Assembly (NCBI GenBank): GCA_965153355.1
Contig: OZ231127.1
Span: 5,828,001-5,892,000, forward strand
Source of the DNA: Flaccisagitta enflata
Lineage: Eukaryota; Chaetognatha; Sagittoidea; Aphragmophora
Direction: 5' to 3'
Length of the DNA: 64,000 nucleotides
Part shown: positions 24,325 through 35,942 of the stretch, one piece after another
Numbering within the stretch: the first letter of the stretch is position 1
Layout: every line of letters starts with the position of its first letter
Translations under genes and position numbers: made by a program
Notes under the pieces: generated by a model
Seen by the model: the letters and a program-made list of their open reading frames with translations, nothing else
The model's database searches: none
What the model was told of the DNA's origin: nothing

Positions 24325-24690
24325 CAAGCAAAAGGGGGGGAGGTTAGGCACCCGCCTTATTCAGCCCTTATCCACCCCTCTAACCTCAGATATTTCTTAC
24401 GTATTCATTTATCATTTCTCTACGGGTCCGCTATTTTAGTTTCATACCCACAATCATTCTATGCAACCACAATCAAGATCTGCTGGCATTATAAATACCA
24501 AGCCCAGCCCAATTCTTCAGATCCGAGAATAAAGTCAAGAATCTGAAGAATTGAACCTTTTATTTCAGGTAAGCGTCAGTACAGTGAGACCTCATTCTAT
24601 CGCATTTCGCCCATATTTACTGTAGCCTTTATTATTGAGATCCGAGAATAAAGTCAAGAATCTGAAGAATTGAACCTTTTATTTCAGTAT
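24325..24690 (+). mobile_element. possible LTR remnant
   Basis: A purine tract (AAAAGGGGGGGGAGG near 24330) precedes about 230 bp with a TATA-like ATTATAAATACC (24489-24500), and a GAATAAAG polyadenylation-like signal follows about 25 bp on. A 50-bp segment (ATCCGAGAATAAAGTCAAGA...CTTTTATTTCAG) is repeated at 24638-24688. The order purine tract, TATA, AATAAA suits a 3' LTR on the plus strand, matching the gag-like frame. Confidence 0.35.
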
Positions 24691-24699
24691 TGGATTGGT

Positions 24700-25206
24700 C
24701 CAAGCGGACCATTCCATACCGCTGTTGAGCTCCGATTTTGTTATCTAAAATTGCGATGGTTAGATTCCAAGTAGTTCACCCTCCAAAGAGGAGTGAATAA
24801 ATCCTCAGAATTTGGATAAGTGCCAATAATTTACTACTTTGAGCCTTAGGCCATGTCAAAACAAATGATGCAAAAGTACAATCTAGATTCCAAATTGATT
24901 TTGATTTGTTACCTTTGATAGAAAAAGTTAGCAGAAAAAGTACCATGCTGTTGAGTAGCATTCCTTATTTGATATTAAGCTGTTCGAAGTTGATTTTCCC
25001 AATGTGGCAGCTTCACATCGCGTTTTTTCTTCCTGTTGGTATTTCTTTTTGCTCCACGAGTAAGCTGGTTGGTCAGTCCATTAGTTGGCAATGTAATTTT
25101 GGTAATTGCTATCATTTTGAGCGTCTCCGCCTTTGCCCGATTGTGGAAGTTGATGGTTGAATGGCGCTCCTCCATGATCTCATGGGGCCCCCTTTCACCA
25201 CCGAGT
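24700..25206. other. unassigned sequence
   Basis: No gene supported. It includes a GAGTAAGCTGGTTGGTCAGT family-1-like scrap. Confidence 0.4.
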
Positions 25207-25208
25207 AT

Positions 25209-25361
25209 CATCAACTTTGGAGGAGCACTGCTTCTAAATGAATTGAGCTACAGACCCCAGATTGGTCGCATTTTAAAGAGCAAAGACAACACTTTGAAAT
25301 GGGACCAATCTGAGATCTATAACTTTATTCGTCTAGAGGCAGTGCTCCTTTAAAGTTGATG
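25209..25361. mobile_element. small inverted-repeat element, about 153 bp
   Basis: CATCAACTTTGGAGGAGCAC at the left is inverted at the right (GTGCTCCTTTAAAGTTGATG). Between them is GAGCTACAGACCCCAGATTG, a phrase similar to one in the inverted repeat near 51.9-52.2 kb. Confidence 0.65.
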
Positions 25362-25740
25362 CTTGTTTCACGGAGCAGAGGATTCATTTTTCCGAAGTGG
25401 TAATGAAAAAATCAAGTTTTTTTAAAAGATCTCTTATGAGTGAACGTTTTGGAAACTAACCATAAACAAAGTCAACCAACAAAATCGGAGTTCATGAGCT
25501 GTGCAAACCTTTGTTCAGAATTTAATTGTTTTATCTAGCAGCAGAGAAATGTTGTTTTGTAATCGGCGTGTTGGCGTGAAAAACCCTGTATCTAATACTC
25601 TAATTTGAGGTTTTGTATAACAAAACCGTAGTATGTTGCCAGCATTCTCTAAAAATTTGAAGACTTTTTGCCTAGTAGTTTAGGATTTATAAAGGTTTAA
25701 CATAACTCAATTTGATTTAAAGACGGTGTATCAGACCCAT
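25362..25740. other. unassigned sequence
   Basis: AT-rich, with no supported feature. Confidence 0.4.
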
Positions 25741-25744
25741 CCTA

Positions 25745-25895
25745 TAGAGGTGTATGACGCATCTGGGAATCATCCTAGCATATTTCTGACTCATTTTTGC
25801 TTCTTTTCGAGATTTTCAACAAGAGCGTGACTGACCGACCAACCAACCAACCAACCAACAGACAGAGCTAGTTATAGAGGTGCTATGGTGCACCT
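25745..25895 (-). mobile_element. family-1 element, C-like hairpin
   Basis: The minus strand begins AGGTGC-accata-GCACCT, then CTATAACTAGCTCTGTCTGT and GTTGG repeats. The other end contains AGATGCGTCATACACCTCTA, so two subfamily types may be fused here. Confidence 0.55.
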
Positions 25896-25899
25896 AAAA

Positions 25900-26051
25900 A
25901 GAGACGCGGAGTCCTTCGGACCGTCCGTTGGTCCATCTGTCACACTTTACTTTTTTTGGGTTTTTGGCCTCACTGCTCCTGCCCAAATGATCTGGTGACA
26001 TCAATTACGGCCCACCTGCACGCGACTGGGGTAGCCGTGTATCCGGCCTTG
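25900..26051 (+). mobile_element. family-1 element with damaged start
   Basis: Starts inside a GAGACGCGGAGTCCTTCGGA segment instead of a hairpin, then CACACTTTACTTTTTTTG, GCTCCTGCCCAAATG and GCACGCGACTGGGGTAGCCG, ending CGGCCTTG before TTC. Confidence 0.75.
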
Positions 26052-26870
26052 TTCAATACTCCCTTGAAATTTCAGTCCATGGTCAAGTTTCTAAGGAAAA
26101 TCGTTTCTGGCTCTTATGTTTGGCTTACAAATTCTGTCTCTAGAGTCAAAGCTTGTAACCCGCTCACTGATAAATTACAGTTCAAAGGCTGAGTTACTTG
26201 GCTCATTTAGTCTTTTTTCGGCAAGAAATGAGCCGTCTTGGGCATACCCAAGACACATAATAGTCAACTCGTGATTACCGTTTTCATATTGACCGGGAAA
26301 AAAGTCAAAGTCAGTCTTCGACTTTTTGACATATTTGAGAGAAACATGGTTTTCATTTTCTTATGCAAAAGTTGTGGGTCTCATCTGGCTGATTGAGGCC
26401 TCCAATGAAATTGAAAGAGTAAGTAAATTTGATAATTCTTTTTCATTTGGCGTCAAGCAGAATGCTCTACAACAAATATTTTTTGCGCTATGACTTTTTA
26501 AAGATTTATTTACAAAAAATTTAAATTAAATTTTTTTCAATCTATTATGATTTTAAGGCTTACATTTCCTCAAGATAGGCGACAAATTAAAAATCTGTTT
26601 TCATGATGATTGGACTAATATGCGTACTGAAGGTCTCTCTTTCAATTTTCAACTGTATTGCACAAGCCTGACCCAAATTACAAAGCAAAAACAAAATCAA
26701 GAATGCTTTGGTTAAGTGAAGGGGAAAAAATGAAAAATTTTAATGTATCAGTGCAGGATATGAACAACAGACTTAAGGGGGCCGTCTGTCTTTCCTTAAT
26801 CACAAATTCGTCTTCCTATGTCAATGTTTCAAGAAATTGATTTCTATTCTCACCTTGCACATTATCTCAG
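26052..26870. other. unassigned sequence with a dispersed repeat
   Basis: The 26290-26550 segment resembles 21670-21930. No gene is supported. Confidence 0.4.
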
Positions 26871-26873
26871 TGC

Positions 26874-27245
26874 TCATGTGTAAGCAGCTTCGATATGTTT
26901 CGACTTTTGTTTCGATTCGGTTTTTGGGCAGAATTTTCGAGTTGGGTCGAAATGGTCATTTTTTCGAGGAGAGGACGATGAGAGAGAGAAGGGAGAGAGC
27001 GGCATTTGATGAGGAAGAGGATAAGGAAGAGAAAAAAGATAGGGAAATCGCTCGGCACAATTGTGTACCATTGATAATGGCATCATTGCCGCTCATTGTC
27101 TCATTTCGTATCGATTTTTTGTTTCGATTAGGCGAAAAAAGGCATCACCATTTCGTCCACCGGATGGACGAAAAAATAGATAATATCGATCGAATTCGAC
27201 CGCCCCTTCAAAAACCCTTTTCGAAGCTGCTTACTCATGTCAGAC
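26874..27245. mobile_element. possible MITE, about 370 bp
   Basis: CATGTGTAAGCAGCTTCGA on the left is inverted on the right as CATGAGTAAGCAGCTTCGA. A 140-codon plus-strand frame spans the element (26837-27259) but shows no known domain. Its Arg/Glu-rich centre comes from purine-rich DNA, so I do not call it a gene. Confidence 0.5.
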
Positions 27246-27505
27246 GATCTACTCACTAGCCACAGACCCTGACTGCTTTTATGAATTTGTGCTTTATAAC
27301 TGATAGTTAGGGAGGCTAAAAAAGAGTTGATGAAAAAAAACGTTCATGAATTGTATCTTTACCATTTATTTTCTTTCGATTTTCACTTTAATGAATGACA
27401 AAATGATGGTAATTTTCTAGACATTCACTAGCCTGACTGGGGCAACGTAGGAAGCTGAAATTTTTACTAAAGATAGAGAAGACATGTGGCCAGGGTAGAC
27501 CTGGA
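27246..27505. other. unassigned sequence
   Basis: No supported feature. Confidence 0.4.
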
Positions 27506-27610
27506 ACAAATTCCCTTTGGGGCCGCTGCCTTGCTCTCACTCTACTTCATCAGCTGATCACTCCATGCGTGGCATCGGGCACCGCTGACCATGTGCAATC
27601 CTTGGGTGAC
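27506..27610 (+). mobile_element. family-2 box (partial element)
   Basis: TTTGGGGCCGCTGCCTTGCT...GGCATCGGGCACCGCTGACC then ATGTGCAATCCTTGGGTGAC. The stem is weak (about four pairs). No inverted arm or minisatellite is seen. Confidence 0.65.
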
Positions 27611-27669
27611 TTATTTATCACTGCCCCTGCCCACCGGCAGCAACTAGGTAGCCATGTCTCTGGCCTTGT
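27611..27669 (+). mobile_element. family-1 far-end fragment
   Basis: CACTGCCCCTGCCCACCGGC, AGCAACTAGGTAGCCATGTC and TCTGGCCTTG match the last 50-60 bp of family 1 without a start. Confidence 0.6.
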
Positions 27670-27726
27670 TCTTAAGCAAAATGAGGATCCATTGCGTTCC
27701 TCCCCTGTAGTATGCTAGTTGTTTTC

Positions 27727-28699
27727 AGTCGCGTGCAACGCGACTCTACACCCCACTTTGTCAGTCCGTCCATCTGTCCATCCATCCATCCATCCCTTCA
27801 TCTACAGTATGATTTTTCACGTTTGTAATATTCTATGACGACATAATTTCAAAAGTAAAGAAGATATTCTGAAAAAAGTTCCTGAAAGCTTATGGTGATG
27901 CATTTTATGATGTGCAACTCCTAGGAGTTTTTTACAAAAATCTATACCTTTTGACTTATGAAGAAATGTTGATGAAAAGAGCAAAAAACATTATGATTTT
28001 AAGTCATTGGCTGAACACTTCTTGTTCAAGTTGCTCTCATTTTGTAACAAATGAAGCAACTGATACCAGATTGATCTTAAATCAAAGCTTATTTGCAGTA
28101 GTTTTAAGAAAAGCAAAGAGGGAAATTTTTTCTTTAATGGTATATCACATTGGGCATGAAAAAATTGGTCCCTTGATGAAAATTTGGATCAAAAGTTGAT
28201 TCACAGCTCACAAATCGATTTAAAACATCAATTAAACATTTTATCTCAAGCATTCCCAAAAACTACTTCAAAATAGCTTTCATTAATGACCAATCTGGAT
28301 TCTATAGCTCAATTTGTTTAAAGATGACAGCAATTTAAAGGGAAACAGTCAAAATGAGAACTTTATGCTAAAAGACAATTTGAATATGATGACATTTTGT
28401 TCCATATTAGTTCCAAGGCCCAAATTATTGTAGAAAAATCCTGGGAGTTGCACATCATAAAATGCATCACCATAAATTTTCAGGAACTTTTGTCCGAATT
28501 CAAATATCTTCAATACTCTTGAAATTATGTTGAATATTACAAACGTGAAAAATCATACTGTATTGGTCCGTCAATCACACTTTACTTTTCAGCATTTATG
28601 GGGTTTTTGGGCATGCCGCTCCTGCCCAAATGCTCCCCTGACCTCAAATATGGCCCATGACCACCTGATGCGACAGGGGTAGCCCTGTATCTGGCCTTG
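27727..28699 (+). mobile_element. family-1 element split by a MITE
   Basis: The start AGTCGCG-tgcaa-CGCGACT, CTACACCCCACTTTGTCAGT and CCAT repeats run to 27804. The remainder (TTGGTCCGTCAATCACACTT, GCTCCTGCCCAAATGCTCC, ...CTGGCCTTG) resumes at 28561. Removing the inserted MITE and one TA restores a continuous family-1 copy. Confidence 0.85.
27805..28560. mobile_element. 756-bp MITE with ~125-bp TIRs, nested in family 1
   Basis: The ends CAGTATGATTTTTCACGTTT are inverted and pairing continues about 125 bp, including GGTGATGCATTTTATGATGT and GCAACTCC. TA flanks both sides (27803-27804, 28561-28562). No transposase is encoded; a 95-codon internal frame (27912-28199) is unrecognised. Confidence 0.9.
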
Positions 28700-28701
28700 T
28701 T

Positions 28702-28832
28702 AGTTGCGGATTGGCTTCTCTATAAGAGGCTTTGTCCTTCCATCTGTCTGTTAGTCTGTGTGCACAAGTGGAGAAAACAAGCATTTCCTGCCCACCCGTC
28801 AGGGACTGGTTTTGGCTGTGTATCCGGCTTTG
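28702..28832 (+). mobile_element. family-1 element, B subfamily, degenerate
   Basis: Begins AGTTGCGGATTGGCTTCTCT at the end of the previous element, with AGAGGCTTTGTCCTTCC, and ends TGTGTATCCGGCTTTG. The second hairpin arm and the far arm are eroded. Confidence 0.65.
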
Positions 28833-28842
28833 TTTTATTTTT

Positions 28843-29180
28843 AGTCGCGTGCACGCGACTCTACAACCCGCTTTGTCTGTCTGTCCGTCGGTCTGTCAGT
28901 CAAACTTTACTTTTTTTATTACTTTTAGTTATTCTTAGTCATTTTAGGTTATCCTTAGTCATTCTAAGTCATTTTAGGTCATTTTCAGTCATTCTAAGTC
29001 ATTTTAAGTCATTTTACGTTGTATTAAGTCACTTAAGTCAATTTGGTCCATTTAGTCGTATAAGTCATTTATCATCATTTTCTGTCTTTTTAAGTCATTT
29101 TAAGTCATCTTAAGTCATTTTATGTTCATTTGAGTCATCCAAAGTATTTATGTCCCGCACGCGACTTATAAGAACAAGTG
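28843..29180 (+). mobile_element. family-1 element, long form with AAGTCATTTT repeats
   Basis: Starts with the perfect palindrome AGTCGCGTGCACGCGACT, CTACAACCCGCTTTGTCTGT. The interior is about 230 bp of degenerate (AAGTCATTTT)n. The far arm GCACGCGACT is at about 29157-29166. The usual GGCCTTG end is not seen. A similar interior occurs in the copy at 34630. Confidence 0.72.
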
Positions 29181-29239
29181 CTTCAAAAACAATCTTTTTT
29201 TGCGTTTACCAAACGCTTATAAGTGGTGTTTCATTCCTA

Positions 29240-29515
29240 CACATTGTAGTGTTTATGAAACGCCAAAAATGGTGTTTCTGAAATGCCAAAAATGGCGTTT
29301 CTAAATTGCCAAAAATGGCGTTTCTGAAACGCCAAAAATGGCGTTTCTGAAACGCCAAAAATGGCGTTTCTGAAACGCCAAAAAGGGCCGTTTCTGAAAC
29401 GCCAAAAATGGCATTTCTGAAATGCCAAAAATGGCGTTTCTGAAACGCCAAAAAGACTGTTTCTGAAACGCCAAAAAGGCCGTTTCTGAAACGCCAAAAA
29501 AGCCGTTTCTGAAAC
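29240..29515. repeat. 23-bp self-complementary satellite
   Basis: About 12 units of CGTTTCTGAAACGCCAAAAATGG with few changes. Each unit is nearly its own reverse complement (GAAACGCC...GGCGTTTC), so single strands can form serial hairpins. The 102-103-codon minus frames are repeat translation. Confidence 0.92.
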
Positions 29516-29690
29516 ACTAAATGCTGTTGTTATATAACTTAACATTTATGCGTTTCAGGAACGCAAAAAGTGGGCCTCTTGACACAAGAAAATAGTAGCT
29601 TGATTTAGTATTTTAGCATCGGTATGCCAGCTGTATGAAACGCGTGTATAAAGCCCCCAAAAAACTGTTTCAAAACTGCGGCATGCCATG
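29516..29690. other. unassigned sequence
   Basis: Contains one more GCGTTTCAGGAACGC palindrome; otherwise nothing recognisable. Confidence 0.4.
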
Positions 29691-29705
29691 AGTGTTGTAA
29701 CTAGA

Positions 29706-29920
29706 GATGCAGAAGCGGAAGCGGAAGCGGAAGCGGGCGGAAGCGGTAGTTTGAGCATGGAAGCGGAAGCGGAAGCGGAAGCGCAATTTCGAAATCAAGT
29801 CGAAGCGGAAGCGGAAGCAAAGATTTTTTTTGAGGCCTAATGGAAGCGGAAGCGGAAGCGAAAGGACATTATCAAGCGCTTCCGCTTCCGCTTCCGCTTC
29901 CACTTCCAATTCCACTTCAG
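29706..29920. repeat. (GAAGCG)n hexamer repeat
   Basis: Several GGAAGCGGAAGC blocks with non-repeat interruptions. The last block (29878-29920) is in the opposite orientation. Confidence 0.93.
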
Positions 29921-30128
29921 ATCCTGACAATGTTATGACAATAATCATGTCAATTCTAAATTCTATCATAGCATAATTTATTCATTTTTTTTCTTCTTAT
30001 GGTGTTAATACTTTTTTTTTCTATTGTTTTTGTATATTTTTCCTTCATCTGTTTGTCTCTGTTGGTCTATCCTTGTATTCTTCTTTTGCTTTATCTGACT
30101 TTTTTCTGTCTGTCTGTATATCTCTTTT

Positions 30129-30775
<647 letters not shown>

Positions 30776-31434
30776 ATTTATTCACAGTTGATTGGTTAAT
30801 TGGAAAGGAGCTAGACTCATATACCATAAGACCTGATTTCATAAATTTTTGAAAAACAAAAGTAAATCATTAGGTTTAAAAGCCCTGATTACAGTTCACA
30901 GAAAGGTAAAAGATTCACCAAGCAAAACAAAAAAGTTTTAATTTCATTAAATCGTAAAATCTTTCGAAGTGCGTCAAAATTGCTTCAATCTCACTGGCCC
31001 AGAAGATATTTTTTGTCTCTCCATATATCCAAGCAGAAAATGATATGTAAGTCAATACTTAGCTGACCAGTTGGGTTTGAGAAAAAAAAATGGTCTTCGT
31101 GCCCAATGAGATGATTTATTGATGTCATAAATAAATATACAAATTTAAGAAAAAAATGATTTCAAAGACTAGTGGAAACGTATAGAATAAATGAATAAAT
31201 AGATAAATAAATAAATATATGAATAAATACATAAATAGAAAAATAAAAAAAGACAAAATGATTGTTTAAACTCATTGCAATAACTAATGACAGCAAAAAA
31301 ATCATATTAATATCTATGTCTTTAACATGTTTTCTATTATCTTTTATATTTCCTCGTTTCATCCCCTCTCTTTTTTTACATATAAAACATTTTACATAAC
31401 TTGAATGAATATTATGATGAAATACTCAACAATG
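30776..31434. other. AT-rich interior of the 29692-31663 element
   Basis: No gene supported; includes an AAATAAATA-rich stretch near 31190-31240. Confidence 0.45.
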
Positions 31435-31640
31435 TGGAAGCGGAAGCGGAAGCGGAAGCGGAAGCGGAAGCGGAAGCAGAAGCGGAAGCGGAAGCTATGC
31501 CTTCTAAAAGGGTGGAAGCGGAAGCAGAAGCGGAAGCTATGCTTTATAAAATGGTGGAAGCGGAAGCAGAAGCGGAAGCTGTCAATTCTCAAATATGCCT
31601 TTTGGAAGCGGAAGCGGAAGCGGTAAAAAAATCTACCGCT
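31435..31640. repeat. (GAAGCG)n hexamer repeat
   Basis: GGAAGC blocks separated by short conserved joints (TATGCxTxxxAAAxGGT), ending with an inverted ACCGCTTCTGCATC. Confidence 0.93.
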
Positions 31641-31860
31641 TCTGCATCTCTAGTTGTAACACCAAAAAAAGATCGTTTTGTAACGGTGCTTAATAGCCGT
31701 GTCATAACGATATTTTTCATGGGTTAATGACACATTTTTTGTGTCACTAGCTTCATAAATGGCCGTTTTGACACGACCCAAAACACGGGACGGACTATCT
31801 CCGGAAGGGACAAATTTGGGTTCAATCATGACCAACTGACTAAAGGCATTCAAGCTTTTT

Positions 31861-31980
31861 AGGTGCGACAAAGCACCTCCATAACTGGCTGTGTCTGTCA
31901 GTAGGTCGGTCAGTTGGTCTGTCGGGAAACGCATTCGTTTGAGATCTACACATCGCACCTCATTGGCTTACTTGGCCTTG
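31861..31980 (+). mobile_element. family-1 element, C subfamily, 120 bp
   Basis: Starts AGGTGC-gacaaa-GCACCT after a T run, then CCATAACTGGCTGTGTCTGT and GGTC/GTTG repeats. The far arm is ATCGCACCT, the inverse of AGGTGCGA(C), and it ends CTTACTTGGCCTTG. The whole stem differs from subfamilies A and B, yet all three arms agree. Confidence 0.82.
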
Positions 31981-32800
31981 TTATATACTATATTATACTT
32001 TATAGTCACGTTCGGATTTACCAATATGGAAAAGGTTTTCTGATTAGAGCATCATCATCAAGTGGTTCGAGAATACCCATCTATGGACACCTTTTTTCGG
32101 GTGCGCCAATGCAACTCTAGATTTGTATGATATATCCAGTCCTTTCCGTCAATTAGTTGATCTGTCTGTTGGTCCATTACACAATCATTTGACAATACAT
32201 CCAGTGGCAGTGAACCTATTTCCCTTCTTGGCCAAGTTAATTTTTCAAAATTTTTTCATCTTCTGGTTTTTTCAAATCATTTTTTAGCTCTGAGATTGTA
32301 AATGGCTGTAGTGTTGTGGGTTTTGGGTTGGAAGTATTAATCATATGGATCAAAGTCATCCTAATGCTTATTTCATCTGCCGTTAGGATAAATATTTTAT
32401 TTTGTTTTCGAAGAAAAAAAAAACTAAATTGGGTGAAGATGCTGACATCAAAAAACAATTTTGAAAATCTCGGCCACAATTCCAAAAAAGAGAAGGAAAA
32501 TAAAAGATTTGAAAAGAAAGAAAATTTAGTCCGATAATTAGTGTGCCAATACCCCGTAATGAAGATGACCTGATCAAAATACCTCTTGCATTTTGATACT
32601 CCGGCACAAGTGATTACTCCAAAGAATCACGTTGCAGCGACTAAACAATTCTTTTGCCGAATACGGAATACCTATATCTTTTGTAACTCGGTAGCAGCAT
32701 GCTACTGGGGTCTTTCCGCGTATCTGTCTATCTGTCTATCTGTATGTCTGCCTGTCTCTCAGATCTGTTGGTGTGATTGGATGTTGCAAGTTTTTCTGAC
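31981..32800. other. unassigned sequence
   Basis: No supported gene. It contains a GTTAGTTGATCTGTCTGTTG-like family-1 scrap near 32150. Confidence 0.4.
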
Positions 32801-32801
32801 G

Positions 32802-32802
<1 letters not shown>

Positions 32803-32852
<50 letters not shown>
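32803..32852. repeat. (CT)n microsatellite
   Basis: Pure CT tract of about 50 bp. Confidence 0.95.
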
Positions 32853-32857
<5 letters not shown>

Positions 32858-33013
32858 TGTCTCTGTCTTTCTGTCCTCGTCGTTGCCGTGTGAAGTTGCA
32901 GAATCACGGCGTAGCGACGATTTTTTGGCGAGTCGATGAAAGTAAACAAAAAAGTCGAAAACAAACAAAAGACTCTCAAAGGAAAAAAAATGAAAAGAAA
33001 AAAAAGAGACGAA

Positions 33014-33137
33014 CAAGGCCAAGTAGGCCAATAAGGTGCGACGTGTGGATCGTTGAACGAATGCGTTACCGACAGACAGACAGACCAACCGACCAACCAA
33101 CGGACACAGGCAGTTAGAGGGGTGCTTTGTCGCACCT
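33014..33137 (-). mobile_element. family-1 element, C subfamily, 124 bp
   Basis: The minus strand starts AGGTGC-gacaaa-GCACCC, CTCTAACTGCCTGTGTCCGT and GTTGG repeats. It has far arm GTCGCACCT and ends TTGGCCTACTTGGCCTTG. The far arm is an exact inverse of AGGTGCGAC; one base of the second arm is changed. Confidence 0.82.
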
Positions 33138-33445
33138 AAAACGAAATGAAATAAGAAGAAGGAAAAAAAAAAACTCCCATTGAGTTTGACTGAGGGAAGC
33201 CTAACAAAGTCTGCCCGGTTAGTTACATGAATGAAAAGGGGAAGACGAGGGTGATTAGGGTGCAAGAGACGGACTCAGACTGAGTTAGAATGAGACAGAC
33301 AGATGGACAGTTGGACAAATGGACAGATGGAATCAAATGATGGGGCCATATGAAAACAATTGAGAGATATACAGAAAAACATTAAATTATACGAAGTAGA
33401 AACATTGAAACAAATGATTTAACAAAAGGGAAGGCACGGACAAAC
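33138..33445. other. unassigned sequence
   Basis: No gene supported; GACAGA/GGACAGATGG-like repeats near 33290-33330. Confidence 0.4.
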
Positions 33446-33446
33446 T

Positions 33447-33447
33447 A

Positions 33448-33523
<76 letters not shown>

Positions 33524-33529
33524 ACGAAC

Positions 33530-33560
<31 letters not shown>

Positions 33561-33595
33561 TGTAACAAAAGGGAAGGCACGGACAAACCTAAGAG

Positions 33596-33646
<51 letters not shown>

Positions 33647-33647
33647 G

Positions 33648-33718
<71 letters not shown>

Positions 33719-33737
33719 AAAAATTAAAGAGAGAGAG

Positions 33738-33800
<63 letters not shown>
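33447..33800. repeat. (AAAG)n tetranucleotide arrays in a local duplication
   Basis: Two AAAG arrays are each preceded by the same flank AACAAAAGGGAAGGCACGGA (33420 and 33564), so flank plus microsatellite was duplicated. A third block follows an AAATTAAAGAGAG joint. Confidence 0.95.
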
Positions 33801-33801
<1 letters not shown>

Positions 33802-33947
33802 TGTAAGACAACAAGCCCGATCAGGCAACGATGCGTCCTAACTTTGTCTCTGCTTGTATTGACTTCGGCGCTGAATTTGGACGGACAGATAGATGAAAAG
33901 ACATAGTACCATAAGACCCTCTCAATACATCCTAGCGACTGTTTGAC

Positions 33948-34098
33948 TTGATGCGTGACATCCTCGCGGCTGAAAATTGCCGAAAATTGCGATTTTCAAG
34001 AAGGCGTAACGGACAGACAGACCAACCGATCGACCAACTAACCAACGGACGGACGGACAGACGGACAGAACATCTTATAGAGAAGCGAGGACGCATCT
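33948..34098 (-). mobile_element. family-1 element, D subfamily
   Basis: The minus strand starts AGATGCGtcctCGCTTCT, CTATAAGATGTTCTGTCCGT, long GTCC/GTTG repeats, then a far region with GATGTCACGCATCAAG. The hairpin stem is imperfect (about five of seven pairs). Confidence 0.6.
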
Positions 34099-34099
34099 A

Positions 34100-34212
34100 A
34101 AAAGAATGAAATAAAGAAAGAAAGGAAGAAGGAAAGAAAGAAAGATGGAATGAAACAAAAGGAAGAAAGAAAGAAAGAACAGAAGGAAGAAGGAAATAAA
34201 GAAAACAGGAAA

Positions 34213-34311
<99 letters not shown>

Positions 34312-34520
34312 CAAGAAAGCAAGAAAGCAAGAAAGCAAGAAAGCAAGAAAGAAAGCAAGAAAGCAAGAAAGAAAGAAAGAAAATAAAAAGAAAAAAAAAG
34401 AAAGAAAGAAAAACGAACAAGAAACAAACTGTCAAAAAGAACGAAAGAAAGTAAAAAAAGAAACAAAAGAAAAAAGGAAACAAAGTTTCAGAAAGACTTG
34501 GTTTCAGGAAATTAAGGAAA
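34100..34520. repeat. (AAAG)n-rich purine tract
   Basis: Imperfect AAAG/GCAAGAAA repeats. The Lys/Glu/Arg and Phe/Ser/Leu open frames are repeat translation. Confidence 0.92.
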
Positions 34521-34629
34521 ACAAACAAAACCTCGACAAAATTTGGTTTTGAGAAAAAGAAGGCAAAAAAAAAAAAAAAAAAATAAAGATTTCTTTAAAA
34601 AAATCAACTTTCCCCAGGGAAGTTTTTTT

Positions 34630-35095
34630 AGTCGCGTGCACGCGACTCAACACCCCGCTTTGTCCATCCATCCGTTGGTTGGTTGGTTGGTAGGTCACAT
34701 TTTACTTTTTTCATTTGTTTTATTCCTACTTAGTGATTTTTAGTCATTAAGGTCGTTTTTAGACAAATAAGATCATTTTAAGTCATTGTAAGTCAATTTT
34801 AGTTGTTTGAGTCTTTTTATTTATTTCAGGTATTTTAGAGATTTTAGGTCAATTTAAGTCAGTTTAGATCAGTTAAAGTGAATTCAAGTCATTCTTGGTT
34901 GAATTAAGTCAGTCAAAGTCATTTTGAGTCAATTTAAGTCAATTTAAGTCATTTTACTCACTCAAGTCATTTCAGTCATTTTAGGTCAATTCAAGTTAAT
35001 TCAGTCATTTTAAGTCATTTTAAGTCATTTTTAATCATTTTAAGTCATTTTAAGTCAATTAACTTTAATGGAAATCATTTTAGTTCTATAATTTG
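34630..35095 (+). mobile_element. family-1 element, long form with AAGTCATTTT repeats
   Basis: Starts with the perfect palindrome AGTCGCGTGCACGCGACT in a T7 run, then CAACACCCCGCTTTGTCCAT, GTTGG repeats and CACATTTTACTTTTTTC, followed by about 330 bp of (AAGTCATTTT)n-like sequence. The far end cannot be placed and the right boundary is approximate. Confidence 0.65.
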
Positions 35096-35378
35096 GAAAA
35101 AAGTCGAAGAGACGAAGTCCCTTCGGTCTTTTTGAGTCCTGCAGAGAAAAACGGATTTCCCTTTGTTTTATGAAGCGTTTGAGCAAGTTGATACATTTTG
35201 GGGGCAGAACGAGACTACGCATGAAATTATTAGCTAAGAAAGAGCTAATTCTCCTCTTTCAGATGACGCCAAGCAGAATTCTGTGCGATCGATAGTTTTG
35301 GAGCTATGATTTTTTAAATCTTTTTTTATTTTTTCGCATTTTTCTCATTTTTCCCCAAAACGCGGAATCGAGTTAATT

Positions 35379-35544
<166 letters not shown>

Positions 35545-35545
35545 T

Positions 35546-35710
35546 AGTTGCGGACACGCAACTCTATAAGAAGCTTTGTCCATCCGTCCGTCCGTCCATT
35601 GGTCCGTCTGTCCGTCCATCCGTCCGTAACCATCGAGTCGAAAAGTAGGAAAACGCGCATTTCCGCCCCTGCCCACCCGTCCGCAACTGATGGCCGTGTA
35701 TCCGGCCTTG
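35546..35710 (+). mobile_element. family-1 element, B subfamily, 165 bp
   Basis: AGTTGCG-gaca-CGCAACT, CTATAAGAAGCTTTGTCCAT, GTCC repeats, GAGTCGAAAAGTAGGAAAAC and CCCACCCGTCCGCAACTGAT, ending GTATCCGGCCTTG before a T8 run. All three arms are intact. Confidence 0.9.
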
Positions 35711-35942
35711 TTTTTTTTCTCTCTCTCTCACTCTCTTTTTTTCTCTCATTTTCTCCAGCAGCATTTACGACTTTTTTCCTACGGCGATTAGCGACTTATA
35801 GGTGTTGGCCTTGTTTCTTCTTCAGTCTAAAATCCTTCAAACATTCGGAGGCAACATTCAAATGAAGTAGACGCCCTTCCGGTCATCAGTTGGTAACCAA
35901 GGCTGAGGCTAGACAGACAGGGGACATGTTAACTTGGTTTTT

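Noticed and set aside
24585-24628. Tiny pogo-like element (TA-CAGTGAGACCTC...ACTG-TA)
   Set aside because: Only about 43 bp with minimal end matching, inside a region of LTR-like duplication; not enough to call.
26837-27259. 140-codon plus frame as a gene
   Set aside because: It spans an inverted-repeat element, its charged centre comes from purine-rich DNA, and no domain is recognisable.
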